Shown: positions 9,135 through 17,858, counted from the stretch's first letter. The stretch: DNA of 64,000 nt from Tanticharoenia sakaeratensis NBRC 103193 (GCF_000963885.1 NZ_BALE01000004.1:108900-172899), one strand, 5' to 3'. The notes: generated by a model not told the origin, from the sequence alone. Program-made: numbers and translations.

Positions 9135-9476
9135 CTATGCGTGACGTTTGCGGATCCACCGGTCTCCGCCAAAGCGGACGTTGGCGACGAAAAAGCCCAG
9201 GAGTCCGCCGATAACGACGAACAGTGCCAGCCAGGGTGAAGGCTTGACCAGGGTGAGGATCAGCGAAGGGACGGCCACCATGCCAAGCCCGGTGCAGATC
9301 AGCGATTCGATGCGGGTCGGGCCATACTGACGTTCGGCACCGCATTGCGGGCACAACTCGCTCGTCCGGCGCATCTTGGCCCGGCAGATCGGACAGATCT
9401 CGACCGCTCGCAATTCCGGCTCGAGCATCGGCAACGGCGCTGTTTCGGCATCAACTTCAACGGGTGGCAGACGCAT
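9135..9476 (-). CDS. Zinc-ribbon membrane protein coupled to ccmI
   Basis: A 113-residue protein with a four-cysteine zinc-ribbon motif (CPICRAKMRRTSELCPQC) at about residues 28-45, followed by two transmembrane segments (LICTGLGMVAVPSLILTLV and LALFVVIGGLLGFFVANV) and a basic tail. The family is unknown to me. The start at 9476 has a strong Shine-Dalgarno (GAGGGAG) and overlaps the 3' end of ccmI by 20 nt, making it the last gene of the ccm operon. A role in haem or redox handling is suggested only by that context. Confidence 0.75.
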   Translation of the reverse strand: MRLPPVEVDAETAPLPMLEPELRAVEICPICRAKMRRTSELCPQCGAERQYGPTRIESLICTGLGMVAVPSLILTLVKPSPWLALFVVIGGLLGFFVANVRFGGDRWIRKRHA

Positions 9477-10179
9477 CGTGCTCTCCCTCGGCGATGCGGG
9501 CTTCAATACTCATGCGATACGGTGCGTCCTGCGGAATGGCGGGGATTGCCTGTTTGTAGAGTGCAAGGCTGTCGGCACTGACATGGCCCTCGGCGCGCGT
9601 CTGCGCCTCGGCGGTCTGCAGCGCCAGCATGGGATCGAACTTCTGATCCAGCACGCGATGCCAGGCACGGGCCGCCGCCGCATAATGCTGACGGGAGGCT
9701 TCGGCCTGTCCGAGCAGCAAATAGCCTTGTGCATAACGCGGGTCGGTTGGCGCAAGCCCTGAAAGACCGTTACGCAGTTCCGCGATCAACGCATCGCTCT
9801 TCGCATCCTGTGGCGTGTGGCGCAGGCTGAGAGGCTGGGCGGGCAGGCTCGGATGGCCATTCGTGAGGTAGAGTGCAAAAGCCAGGACGGGAATGGTTGC
9901 CAGAATCCAGCCGGCCCGGCTGCGCCGCGGAGGGACGATCTCGGCGTCCTGCAACCGATCGGCGGCCAGCAGGCGACGCTGGATCTCAAGACGGGCGGCG
10001 TCGTATTCCGCAGCGCCGATCAGGCCGCCTGCGTGATCGCGATCAAGTTCCGCAAGCTGCCCGCGATAGAGCGCCAGCGCGGACTCGCGTTCGGAACGGG
10101 GGCGCGGCGCGCGACGCAGGCTGACCAGCGCGGGCAGCAGCGCCACCGCGCAGATCAGGACAATACCAAGCCACATCAT
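9457..10179 (-). CDS. ccmI: Cytochrome c biogenesis protein CcmI
   Basis: CcmI (CycH) is the apocytochrome c chaperone of System I and presents substrate to the CcmF/CcmH ligation complex. The 240 residues show the usual order: an N-terminal membrane helix (MMWLGIVLICAVALLPALV), a charged cytoplasmic loop (residues about 20-85), a second helix (GWILATIPVLAFALYL) and a periplasmic TPR-like part (YAQGYLLLGQAEASRQHYAAA). It is shorter than many CcmI proteins, with a reduced TPR region. The ATG overlaps the ccmH stop (ATGA), and the 3' end overlaps the zinc-ribbon gene. Confidence 0.85.
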   Translation of the reverse strand: MMWLGIVLICAVALLPALVSLRRAPRPRSERESALALYRGQLAELDRDHAGGLIGAAEYDAARLEIQRRLLAADRLQDAEIVPPRRSRAGWILATIPVLAFALYLTNGHPSLPAQPLSLRHTPQDAKSDALIAELRNGLSGLAPTDPRYAQGYLLLGQAEASRQHYAAAARAWHRVLDQKFDPMLALQTAEAQTRAEGHVSADSLALYKQAIPAIPQDAPYRMSIEARIAEGEHDASATR

Positions 10180-10634
10180 GCAATCGGGTCGCTCAAATCA
10201 GTCAGTCGGGCGCGTTCGGCCTCGGTCAGGTCAGGCGGGGGAGTATTGCGACGGCGGAAACTCATGACCGCCAGACCGACGCCGATCAGCAGGGCGAGGG
10301 CCGGCATCGCCCACAGAAGGGCCGTCTCCAGGGTCAGGCGGGGACGCAGACGAATGAAATCGCCATAGCGCTGCGTCATCCAGGTCATGATCTGGCGATC
10401 GCTCTCGCCGGCCGCAACGTGCTGGCGCACGACATGCCGCAGGTCGCGGGCCAGAGGTGCGGAGCTGTCCTCGATCGACTCGTTCTGGCAGACGAGACAC
10501 CGCAACTGCGACCCGATCCGCTCTGCCCGATGTTCCTGCGCGGGGTTGGGCAGCATCTCGGACGGATCGTCCACCGCCAGCGCCGGAAGCGCCATGCCCA
10601 TGACGAACAGGAGGGTCAGCAATACGCGCTTCAT
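10176..10634 (-). CDS. ccmH: Cytochrome c-type biogenesis protein CcmH
   Basis: CcmH (CcmL/CycL) reduces the apocytochrome haem-binding cysteines and takes part in haem ligation. The 152-residue protein has a signal peptide (LLTLLFVMGMALPALA), the thiol motif LRCLVCQ (LRCxxCQ) at about residues 45-51 and a C-terminal membrane anchor (LLWAMPALALLIGVGLAVM). I place the start at 10634, where ATG overlaps the ccmG stop by 4 nt (ATGA). Longer upstream frames would add a basic extension before the signal peptide. CcmG lies upstream and ccmI downstream. Confidence 0.92.
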   Translation of the reverse strand: MKRVLLTLLFVMGMALPALAVDDPSEMLPNPAQEHRAERIGSQLRCLVCQNESIEDSSAPLARDLRHVVRQHVAAGESDRQIMTWMTQRYGDFIRLRPRLTLETALLWAMPALALLIGVGLAVMSFRRRNTPPPDLTEAERARLTDLSDPIA

Positions 10635-11227
10635 GTCGGCAGCCCGGCGCGGTGCAGCTGCGGCGCGATCTGGCGCTCGTAGGCGTCCGGTTCCAGCCCG
10701 CCGGAGTAGTGCCAAGCGATGCGTCCGCCGGGCAGGATCAGGAATGTCTCTGGCACTCCCGACACGCCCCAGTCGATCGCGGCCGTTCCGTCATGATCCT
10801 GGGCTACCTGCGCGAACGGGTTGCCGTCGCGGGCGAGGAAGCCCAGCGCGTCGTCCGGTCGGTCCTTGTAGGCAATGCCCCAGACGGGAATTCTGGTTGC
10901 GATCGCCTGCAACGCCTTCGCTTCCGCGATGCAGGGAATGCACCACGAGGCGAAGAAATTGAGCAGGATCGGCTTTCCCTGCGCCGACAGCTCGGAGGCC
11001 GTGAAGCCTGCATGCGACCCGAGTCCGGGGAGGGCGAATGTCGGGACTGTCCGGCCGATGATGGGTGTATCGATGGCGCGCGGATCGAAACTGCCGTCGC
11101 CCATATGGCCCAGCATCCGCCAGAACCCGATGCCGAGCAGCCCGGCACCGGCCAGCGGGATTGCCGTCAGCAACCGTCGTCGCGTCGCCTGGCGGTGCGT
11201 GTCATGCGCGCTGTCCTGAGCGCTCAT
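10631..11227 (-). CDS. ccmG: Thiol:disulfide interchange protein CcmG/DsbE
   Basis: A 198-residue membrane-anchored thioredoxin-like protein that keeps CcmH and apocytochrome c thiols reduced in the periplasm. After a short cytoplasmic leader it has a membrane anchor (LLTAIPLAGAGLLGIGFW). The thioredoxin fold follows, with active site ASWCIPC (WCxPC) at about residue 95, the family segment GIAYKD and the cis-Pro segment GVPETF. The start at 11227 overlaps the ccmF stop (ATGA), which argues against longer starts. It belongs to the ccmC-I operon. Confidence 0.93.
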   Translation of the reverse strand: MSAQDSAHDTHRQATRRRLLTAIPLAGAGLLGIGFWRMLGHMGDGSFDPRAIDTPIIGRTVPTFALPGLGSHAGFTASELSAQGKPILLNFFASWCIPCIAEAKALQAIATRIPVWGIAYKDRPDDALGFLARDGNPFAQVAQDHDGTAAIDWGVSGVPETFLILPGGRIAWHYSGGLEPDAYERQIAPQLHRAGLPT

Positions 11228-13206
11228 GATGCCAGCACGCCGGAAGACGTGCGTGCGCGACGCGGTGCACCGACCCGAAGCCTGCGATCGGACAGGGAAA
11301 GCCCGCCGCCGATCGCCATGACCAGCCCGCCCAGCCACATCCAGGGCGCGAGCGGATTGTAGTGCAGGCGCAGGATATAGGTCTGATCGGGTCCGCTGCC
11401 GTGGTGTTCGCCGACGACGGCATAGAGATCGGAGATCAGGTTGGTGCGGATGGCGACCTCGGTCGTCATCTGGTTCTGACTGGAGAAATCACGCCGCGAA
11501 GGATGGAGCACAGTGATGATCCGGTCATTATGGCGCACGACGATGGTCGCAACGGTGGCCTGATAATTCGGCCCCGGCATGGCGCGCACATTTTCGAGCG
11601 TCCAGTCATAGCCCGCAAGACGCTCGGTATGACCGACCGGGACCTCGACGATCGCGTGCTGCGCCTGTGACATGCCGCACAGGCCCAGAATTGTGATGCC
11701 TGCACCGATATGGGCGATCGCCGCCCCAAAGGCGGAGCGCGGCAGGGCGCGCGCGCGTGTCAGGCTCGCGCTCAGTGGCACGCGGAACAGGGACACCCGC
11801 TGCGCGAGATCCATGAGGCTTGCGGCAATGACCCAGACGGCGCCGATCGCGCACAGGATCGGCAACAGGCCCGACAGCAGCCAGATCGCGCACACGGTCG
11901 CGATGACGGCGGCGATGGCCGGCACCAGGAGGCGCGGCAGGACCGCGCCTAGTCGGGCGCGCTTCCATGGCAGCATGGTGCCGAACGCCATGAATGCGAG
12001 CAGGAGGACGGTCAGCGGAATGGTGGCCGCATCGAAGAACGGCTTGCCGACCGAGATCGTCCGGCCTGCGAGCAGCTGCATGAACGGCGGATACATCGTG
12101 CCGGTCACGACAACGGCGCAGATCGAACACAGGAGTATGTTGTTCAGGACCAGCGCGCCTTCACGCGACAGCGGTGCGAACAGCCCGCCAGTGACCAGCG
12201 AGGGCGCACGCCAGGCGAACAGCATCAGCGAGCCGCCGATGACCACCGCCAGTAGCGCCAGGATGAAGACGCCGCGCGCGGGGTCCTGCGCAAAGGCATG
12301 GACCGAATTCAGGATGCCGGAGCGGACGAGGAACGTGCCCGAAAGCGAGAACGAGAACGTGGCGATCGCCAGCAGCACGGTCCAGATCTTCAGACCCTCA
12401 CGCTTTTCCACGACGATTGCGGAATGGACCAGCGCCGTACCCGTCAGCCACGGGATCAGCGATGCGTTCTCGACCGGATCCCAGAACCAGTAGCCGCCCC
12501 AGCCGAGCACGTAATATGACCACCACGAGCCCAGCGCGATGCCGCAGGTCAGGAAGCACCAGGCAGCCACCGCCCACGGGCGCACCCACCGCCCCCATGC
12601 CGCGTCGACCCGGCCTTCGATCAGGGCTGCGATCGCGAAGGCGAACGGCACGGCGAAACCGACATAGCCGGTGTAGAGAATGGGCGGATGGAAGGCGAGG
12701 CCGGGATCCTGCAGCAGCGGGTTCATGCCCTGACCATCCATCGGCGCGGGCCAGACCCGGTCGAACGGGTCTGATGTCCACAGGCAGAAGAGCTGGAATC
12801 CGCAGGAGACGCCGCCGAGGATTGCGAGAACCCGCCCGCGCAGGATCGCCGGAAGACCGCGGCCGAAACTCGCGACTGCCGCACCGCAGATGCCCAGGAT
12901 CAGCGCCCACAGTAGGATGGACCCCTCGTGGTTCCCCCACACGCCCGTGATCTTGTAGAGCAGCGGTTTGGCGGCCGCCGAATTGGCCGCCACGTTCTGC
13001 ACCGAGAAATCGTCGCGCACGGCGGAGATGACCAGGCACAGGAACGAGGCTGCAAGTGCCAGGCATTGTGCGAAGGCAAGGCCCGGTGCCAGGGCGACGA
13101 GGCGGGCATTGCCGCGATGCGCCCCCCACAGCGGGACCACGAATTGCAGCAGGGCCAGGACGCAGGCCAGCGCCAGCGCGAAATGGCCGGGTTCCGGTCC
13201 GAACAT
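11224..13206 (-). CDS. ccmF: Haem lyase subunit CcmF
   Basis: CcmF is the large integral membrane subunit of the System I haem lyase, which attaches haem from holo-CcmE to apocytochrome c. The 660-residue polytopic protein carries the haem-handling WWD signature (LGWGGYWFWDPVENAS) at about residues 233-248 and many transmembrane segments. The length is normal for the family. The start at 13206 (MFGPEPGHFAL) matches the family N-terminus and lies 2 nt after the ccmE stop. Its stop overlaps the ccmG ATG. Confidence 0.95.
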   Translation of the reverse strand: MFGPEPGHFALALACVLALLQFVVPLWGAHRGNARLVALAPGLAFAQCLALAASFLCLVISAVRDDFSVQNVAANSAAAKPLLYKITGVWGNHEGSILLWALILGICGAAVASFGRGLPAILRGRVLAILGGVSCGFQLFCLWTSDPFDRVWPAPMDGQGMNPLLQDPGLAFHPPILYTGYVGFAVPFAFAIAALIEGRVDAAWGRWVRPWAVAAWCFLTCGIALGSWWSYYVLGWGGYWFWDPVENASLIPWLTGTALVHSAIVVEKREGLKIWTVLLAIATFSFSLSGTFLVRSGILNSVHAFAQDPARGVFILALLAVVIGGSLMLFAWRAPSLVTGGLFAPLSREGALVLNNILLCSICAVVVTGTMYPPFMQLLAGRTISVGKPFFDAATIPLTVLLLAFMAFGTMLPWKRARLGAVLPRLLVPAIAAVIATVCAIWLLSGLLPILCAIGAVWVIAASLMDLAQRVSLFRVPLSASLTRARALPRSAFGAAIAHIGAGITILGLCGMSQAQHAIVEVPVGHTERLAGYDWTLENVRAMPGPNYQATVATIVVRHNDRIITVLHPSRRDFSSQNQMTTEVAIRTNLISDLYAVVGEHHGSGPDQTYILRLHYNPLAPWMWLGGLVMAIGGGLSLSDRRLRVGAPRRARTSSGVLAS

Positions 13207-13208
13207 GC

Positions 13209-13754
13209 CTATCCTCCGGCCTGCGCCGTCTTGGTATCCATCTGCCGGGCTTCCGCGCGCGTCATCGTGTCCCAGCTTGCAGCGTCGGGAGCCTTGCCGA
13301 AGCGCGGATCCCATTTGCCGGAGCGCTTGAGCGCCTCGGCCACTTCCTTCGGCATGTAGGTCTCGTCATGCTTGGCGAGAACCTCGGATGCGCGGAAGCT
13401 GCCGTCGCCTTTCATCTCGCCGATAGCGACCACGCTCTGCCCCTCGCGGAACAGGTCGGGCAGGATGCCGGCATAGCGCACGGGAATGGCCGCCTGACCG
13501 TCGGTCACGTCAAAGCGCGCGATCGGCGTTTCGCCTTCGGTCTCGCGCTTCACCGAACCGGCTACCACCATCCCGCCGAGACGGATCGTCCGGTCGGAGC
13601 CGGGAGGATGAGCCCGCACCTGGCTGGGCGCCATGAAGAAGACGATGTTCGACGAAAACGCGTTCAGGACGAGCGCCGTCGTGATTCCGAGACCACCCAG
13701 GCAGAACACGACCAGCCAGAGACGCCGCGTCTTGCGCGTGAGACCACGTTTCAC
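13209..13754 (-). CDS. ccmE: Periplasmic haem chaperone CcmE
   Basis: CcmE binds haem covalently in the periplasm and passes it to CcmF. The protein has an N-terminal membrane anchor (LWLVVFCLGGLGITTALVL) and a beta-barrel domain. The haem-binding histidine lies in LAKHDETYMPKE, close to the family consensus. At 181 residues it is slightly long, with a Gly/Ala/Asp-containing tail. The start is GTG at 13754, which overlaps the ccmD stop (GTGA). Upstream in-frame codons would run into ccmD. Confidence 0.93.
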   Translation of the reverse strand: MKRGLTRKTRRLWLVVFCLGGLGITTALVLNAFSSNIVFFMAPSQVRAHPPGSDRTIRLGGMVVAGSVKRETEGETPIARFDVTDGQAAIPVRYAGILPDLFREGQSVVAIGEMKGDGSFRASEVLAKHDETYMPKEVAEALKRSGKWDPRFGKAPDAASWDTMTRAEARQMDTKTAQAGG

Positions 13755-13900
13755 GACGGGCGACCTTCCGGAAACGAGCGCCCGACGAGCGCCAGCGCCT
13801 GTCGTGCCCGGCGCAACCGGATGACGGCGCCGATCCCGAGCACGGCGGAGGCGCCGAGCGCCAGCGCATAGGCCGCGACGATATAAGGCAGATGGGTCAT
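13751..13900 (-). CDS. ccmD: Haem exporter protein CcmD
   Basis: A 49-residue single-span membrane protein between ccmC and ccmE, the position and size typical of CcmD, which helps release holo-CcmE from the CcmABC complex. The sequence has one transmembrane helix (YIVAAYALALGASAVLGIGAV) followed by a basic face (RLRRARQ). Its ATG overlaps the ccmC stop and its stop overlaps the ccmE GTG. The identification rests mainly on context, size and topology. Confidence 0.88.
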   Translation of the reverse strand: MTHLPYIVAAYALALGASAVLGIGAVIRLRRARQALALVGRSFPEGRPS

Positions 13901-14628
13901 GCAGCCTCCCTGTCGGCATGACGGCGCGACAGAAGCTGACGCGCGCGCGTTTCCATCAATGCCGCGCGCAGTCGTGCCATGACAACGGCCGCGAAACCGA
14001 GCGAGAAGCCCGCCATGCAGATGAACAACGGTGCGAGCATCGTCATCGACATCGTGGGCGCGCCGGTCAGCGTGATGCTGTCGGGCTGGTGCAGCGTGTT
14101 CCACCACTGGACGCTGAACTTGATGATCGGCAGGTCAACGGCACCTGCGATCGCCAGAATGGCGGCGGCGCGATAGCCGCGAGCCGGTTCGTCGAAGGCC
14201 CGGATCAGCGCGATATGACCGAGATACAGGAAGAACAGCACGAGGACCGAGGTCAGTCGCGCATCCCAGACCCACCATGTCCCCCACATCGGTTCGCCCC
14301 AGAGCGAACCGGTTGCAAGGCAGATGAAGGTCGCAACCGCGCCCACGGGCCCGATTTCGAGTGCTGCCAGATCGGCCAGCGGATGGCGCCAGATCAGCGA
14401 CAGCGCACCGCAGACCGCAAGCGAGAAGTAGCCGAGCGATGCAAGCCATGCCATCGGGACGTGGACATACATGATCCGGACCGTATCGCCCTGCTGCCAG
14501 TCGGCCGGCGCATAGAACAATCCCCAGATGATCCCCACCGTCAGCGTCAGGACTGCAGCACCGCTCAACCATGGCAGCAATACGGACGACAGCCGCATGA
14601 ACTGGCCGGGATTGGCAAACCGGTTCAT
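13897..14628 (-). CDS. ccmC: Haem transporter subunit CcmC
   Basis: CcmC presents haem to CcmE at the periplasmic side of the membrane. The 243 residues give about six transmembrane helices and the WWD motif (WGTWWVWDARLTS) at about residues 120-132. The start at 14628 (MNRFANPGQFM) gives the family's normal length. The open frame continues 59 codons upstream without family similarity. CcmA and CcmB are not next to it, so the ABC part must be encoded elsewhere. It is the first gene of the seven-gene ccm run. Confidence 0.93.
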   Translation of the reverse strand: MNRFANPGQFMRLSSVLLPWLSGAAVLTLTVGIIWGLFYAPADWQQGDTVRIMYVHVPMAWLASLGYFSLAVCGALSLIWRHPLADLAALEIGPVGAVATFICLATGSLWGEPMWGTWWVWDARLTSVLVLFFLYLGHIALIRAFDEPARGYRAAAILAIAGAVDLPIIKFSVQWWNTLHQPDSITLTGAPTMSMTMLAPLFICMAGFSLGFAAVVMARLRAALMETRARQLLSRRHADREAA

Positions 14629-14837
14629 GAAGCCCGGACGGCTGGGGCGGGCAGTTTGCGGCGGGATACGAGAGGTTGCAGGCAGGGTCACGATGATACG
14701 GGCTCCGGCGCCCTCGGCAGCGCTTCTGACATTGGATGTCACAAGCGGACATACGGCGAAATGCGCCTCCCGGAAACCCTTTGCCTGACGCATTATACCG
14801 ATCACACAGATCGGTGAGCATGAACCATGGAGGCCGG

Positions 14838-15257
14838 ATGCAGTATTGGCTGATTAAATCGGAGCCGGAGTCGTTCTCTTGGGCCCAGCAGGTCGACCAC
14901 GATGTCGAACCATGGACCGGCGTCCGAAACCACCTCGCCAAGCGCAATCTCGAGGCGATGCGCGTGGGCGATCTTGCCTTCTTCTACCATTCGGTCAGCG
15001 AGAAAGCTGTGGTCGGCGTCGTCCGGATCGTGCGTGAAGCCTATCCGGATCCGACGGCACAGGACGCGAAAGGCAGTTGGGTCTGCGTGGATGTGAAAGC
15101 CTGCGGCCCGATGCCGAAGCCGGTCGCACTCGCGGACATCAAGGCATCCGGGAGCCTGTCCGGCATGGCCCTCGTGCGTCAGTCCCGCCTGTCGGTCTCC
15201 TCGGTGACCCGGGAAGAGTGGGACAAGATCTGCGCCATGGGCGGCTACAGGACGTAG
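14838..15257 (+). CDS. EVE (PUA-like) domain protein
   Basis: A 139-residue EVE-domain protein, related to the PUA and YTH folds that bind modified nucleic-acid bases. The family signature is clear: MQYWLIKSEPESFSW at the N-terminus, then WTGVRNHLAKRNLEAM, GDLAFFYHS and the C-terminal LVRQSRLSVSSV. The ligand here is not known. The start has a good Shine-Dalgarno (GGAGG) about 10 nt upstream. It is divergent from ccmC with a 209-nt gap and stands alone. Confidence 0.88.
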   Translation: MQYWLIKSEPESFSWAQQVDHDVEPWTGVRNHLAKRNLEAMRVGDLAFFYHSVSEKAVVGVVRIVREAYPDPTAQDAKGSWVCVDVKACGPMPKPVALADIKASGSLSGMALVRQSRLSVSSVTREEWDKICAMGGYRT

Positions 15258-15272
15258 CGCGCCCCTTGGAAC

Positions 15273-15773
15273 TTATGGCTGGGGCTGCGGGCGGGCGGCG
15301 GTGCCGTAGGCGGCGACGCCCGATCCGTTGTAGTTCCGGCCCGAACTGCCGGCATAATTGCCGTACGTGAAATCCGTGTCGTAGGGCGGCGTGACCGGTG
15401 CATTGAACTTCACCGGAATGCCGGCAACCGAGAAATGCGAGGGCACGCTGTTGTCGTCGTTGATATTCTGGTGCGCGCCGACGGGCGGAAGGCCGGGCCC
15501 CTGACGCGAGGTGATGTCGGCACTGTAGGGGGCAAGCCGCGGATCGGTATCGGTCACTTCGGTATAGCCGTGCGGCGGCGGGGGGGCGCCTCCATCGGGG
15601 AGTGCCACCTGTTGCGCAGGCGTCATGTTCCGGTTGGCGGGCGCGATGTCCGACGGGTCCATCTGCATGGGCGGCAATGCAAGGGCAGTGCCCGTTGCTG
15701 CCATGCCGGCGATCAGGGCCAGAAGCGAACCTGCCGTGCCCTGATGATCGGCCGACTGTCTATTCCTGATCAT
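15273..15773 (-). CDS. Secreted Pro/Gly-rich protein, function unknown
   Basis: A 166-residue protein with an N-terminal signal peptide (SLLALIAGMAATGTALA) and a low-complexity mature part rich in Pro, Gly, Asn and Tyr (NYAGSSGRNYNGSG near the C-terminus). No catalytic motif or cysteine pair is seen. I do not recognise the family; such proteins are often poorly conserved periplasmic or surface proteins. The start at 15773 is chosen because it produces the signal peptide and has AGGA upstream. It converges with the EVE gene. Confidence 0.7.
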   Translation of the reverse strand: MIRNRQSADHQGTAGSLLALIAGMAATGTALALPPMQMDPSDIAPANRNMTPAQQVALPDGGAPPPPHGYTEVTDTDPRLAPYSADITSRQGPGLPPVGAHQNINDDNSVPSHFSVAGIPVKFNAPVTPPYDTDFTYGNYAGSSGRNYNGSGVAAYGTAARPQPQP

Positions 15774-16050
15774 GTCCTGCGTTTCCTGTCTTGTCGGATC
15801 GTTGCCACATTCAACTCCGAACCATGCTCCCGGTTTGGACCGGACACCAGATATGCGTGCGCCATGCAGCCAAGCAGTCCCTGCAGACGTTACGGGTTGC
15901 GTGTCGCACGGAAAGATGGCCGTAGCATTAATGAACGATGTTTCGTTTCCGACGCGATGAGCACCGGCCCGGCCTTCCGATGAAGGAGGCTGGATGCAGA
16001 CGATGTTCATGTGCCGGACACATGATGTCCTTCAGGAGGAACCCGATACG

Positions 16051-16890
16051 ATGACTGAAACGCAGGGCTATGCCCCGATCACCGCCGAGTTGACGTCGCT
16101 CACGCTCGACGAACCGGCGCTGAAGGAGCTTCAGACCGTGCTTGATCGGCTCGAGCACGGGCGCGGGGTGCTGGTTCGGCTGGCTGACCTGATGGGGAGC
16201 GCGGTCGGGCAGGCGGCCCGTCTGGGCGTGCGTGGCATGGGCATGGCGCCCGGGCTGCAGGCAAAGCTTCAGGGGCTGGCGGAAACCGCCATCGTGCGTG
16301 CATTCGATATCGCGGCCCTGGGTGTCGGCGCTCCGGGCGGTGCACCGCGTGCGGCCTGGCGGGAGCCGGCGGCGCAGGCGGCGGTCGCCGTCTCGGGCGC
16401 TATCGGCGGATTCGGCGGCATTGCAGGTGTCGTGCCTGACATCGGCTTCACGACGCTGACGATCATGCGGGAGATCGCCGAGATCGCGCGAGAGGAGGGC
16501 GAGGATCTGCACGACCCGGAGACGCGGCGGGCCTGCATCGAGGTTTTCGCGTTGCGCAGTTTCCCGGCGGAGCGTGGGACGGAAGAAAGCGAGCTCGGGT
16601 TTTTCTCGGCTCGGGCCCTGCTTCGCGGACGTCCGATCGTCATGCTTGTGGCTGAAGCTGCCGCACAATACGGAATTGGACTGTCCCGTCGCTTCACGGC
16701 GCAGATGGTGCCGGTGGCGGGTGCTCTGTGCGGTGCGTCGCTCAATGCGGCTTTCCTGTCGCATTATCGTGCGCTGGCACGGGCGCATTTCACCATCCGC
16801 AGGCTCGAACGTGCCTATGGGCCTGCTGTGCGTCAGAGTGCGGAGTCGATGAATGCAAACCGGCCCAAGCCGGATGTGTCGATGGCGTAA
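16051..16890 (+). CDS. EcsC family protein
   Basis: A 279-residue protein of the EcsC family, named after the third gene of the Bacillus ecs ABC-transporter locus; its biochemical role is unknown. It shows the Gly/Ala-rich hydrophobic segment AVSGAIGGFGGIAGVVPDIG at about residues 117-136, the helix TTLTIMREIAEIAREEG, and a second hydrophobic region (MVPVAGALCGASLNAAF). The start has an excellent Shine-Dalgarno (AGGAGGA, 16034-16040), which rules out the in-frame ATG at 15994. No ABC-transporter partner is adjacent. Confidence 0.82.
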   Translation: MTETQGYAPITAELTSLTLDEPALKELQTVLDRLEHGRGVLVRLADLMGSAVGQAARLGVRGMGMAPGLQAKLQGLAETAIVRAFDIAALGVGAPGGAPRAAWREPAAQAAVAVSGAIGGFGGIAGVVPDIGFTTLTIMREIAEIAREEGEDLHDPETRRACIEVFALRSFPAERGTEESELGFFSARALLRGRPIVMLVAEAAAQYGIGLSRRFTAQMVPVAGALCGASLNAAFLSHYRALARAHFTIRRLERAYGPAVRQSAESMNANRPKPDVSMA

Positions 16891-16896
16891 GAGGCC

Positions 16897-17082
16897 TCAG
16901 CTACGATTCAGGCCCCGTTTCCGCCGGGGCCAATACTGGATCGTGTCGATCACGCCCCAGACGACCATGAGGATCAGATACAGGGAGCCGACCGTTTTCG
17001 CGAGACCGAGATAGCGCGGGTCCAGCAGCGCGAAGGCGGCAAAGCCCACGGCGCCGAAAAGGTAATAAAAGGCCAGGGGCAT
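16897..17082 (-). CDS. Small two-helix membrane protein, unknown
   Basis: A 61-residue protein with two hydrophobic segments (AFYYLFGAVGFAAFALL and SLYLILMVVWGVIDTIQYW) and a basic end (PRRKRGLNRS). A Shine-Dalgarno-like AAAGGA lies about 7 nt before the ATG. The family is unknown to me. It converges on the EcsC gene with 6 nt between stops. The start, topology and ribosome binding site support it as a real gene. Confidence 0.6.
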   Translation of the reverse strand: MPLAFYYLFGAVGFAAFALLDPRYLGLAKTVGSLYLILMVVWGVIDTIQYWPRRKRGLNRS

Positions 17083-17195
17083 GGGGTGTCCTTTGCGACA
17101 ACCGGGTCGATGCCGCGGCCGCGCTGTCAGGATAGGTTAATGTCTTGCCGTCATTCTAGCGAGCGCGCCGTTCGGAGCACAAGGAGAGAGCCGCC

Positions 17196-17858
17196 ATCGA
17201 CCAGGGTCTGATCGTAACGCCCGAGCTTTTGTTGCGGGCTTATGCCGCTGGCCTGTTTCCGATGGCGCCGGCCCGGGACAGTGATGCGATCGAATGGTAC
17301 TCGCCGCAGCATCGAGGCGTGCTGCCGCTGGATGACTTCCATGCTTCCCGCAAACTCATGCGCACGGTGCTCGGCGGCCGGTTCGAGGTCAGTGCGGACA
17401 CGTCCTTTTGCGAGGTCATGAATGCGTGTGCGGCACCGGCCCATGGGCGGGAAGACACGTGGATCAGTACGCGGCTGACGGGGCTTTATGTCGCGTTGCA
17501 CGACATGGGCTACGCCCATTCGGTCGAGGTCCGTCACGACGGCAAGCTCGTCGGAGGTCTGTATGGCGTCGCACTTGGCGGCGCGTTCTTCGGCGAAAGC
17601 ATGTTTTCTCACATGACCGACGCATCGAAGGTCGCGTTGGTGCATCTGGTCGCGGGCCTGCGACAGGGCGGGTTTTCGCTGCTCGATGCCCAGTACCGGA
17701 CAGACCATCTGGCCCGCTTCGGCTGCCGCGAAATTTCAGCCGGCGCCTATCACGACCGGCTGGCGGAGGCGCTCTCGCACTATTCGCACTGGCCGGACTC
17801 GTTTTCTCTCGATGCCCTGGGTGAAGAACTGCGGGCCGTCAGGGCTGTTCGGGCATGA
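17196..17858 (+). CDS. aat: Leucyl/phenylalanyl-tRNA--protein transferase (Aat)
   Basis: Aat moves Leu or Phe from tRNA to proteins with N-terminal Lys or Arg, marking them for ClpAP degradation (N-end rule). Family motifs are present: TPELLLRAYAAGLFPMA, WYSPQHRGVLPL, EDTWIS, the GLYGVALGGAFFGESMFS core and LLDAQYRTDHLARFG. The family's conserved N-terminus starts at least at codon 17217, but the frame from the stop at 17157 holds no ATG, GTG or TTG before 17229. An AAGGAGA Shine-Dalgarno at 17181-17187 lies 8 nt before ATC at 17196, so I propose an ATC start. If only standard starts are allowed, TTG at 17229 is the next choice and would remove conserved residues. Confidence 0.88.
   Translation: MDQGLIVTPELLLRAYAAGLFPMAPARDSDAIEWYSPQHRGVLPLDDFHASRKLMRTVLGGRFEVSADTSFCEVMNACAAPAHGREDTWISTRLTGLYVALHDMGYAHSVEVRHDGKLVGGLYGVALGGAFFGESMFSHMTDASKVALVHLVAGLRQGGFSLLDAQYRTDHLARFGCREISAGAYHDRLAEALSHYSHWPDSFSLDALGEELRAVRAVRA

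Noticed and set aside
8938..9144. Short plus-strand gene after the GT4 gene
   Set aside because: No ribosome binding site, Arg/Ala-rich composition typical of chance frames in GC-rich DNA.
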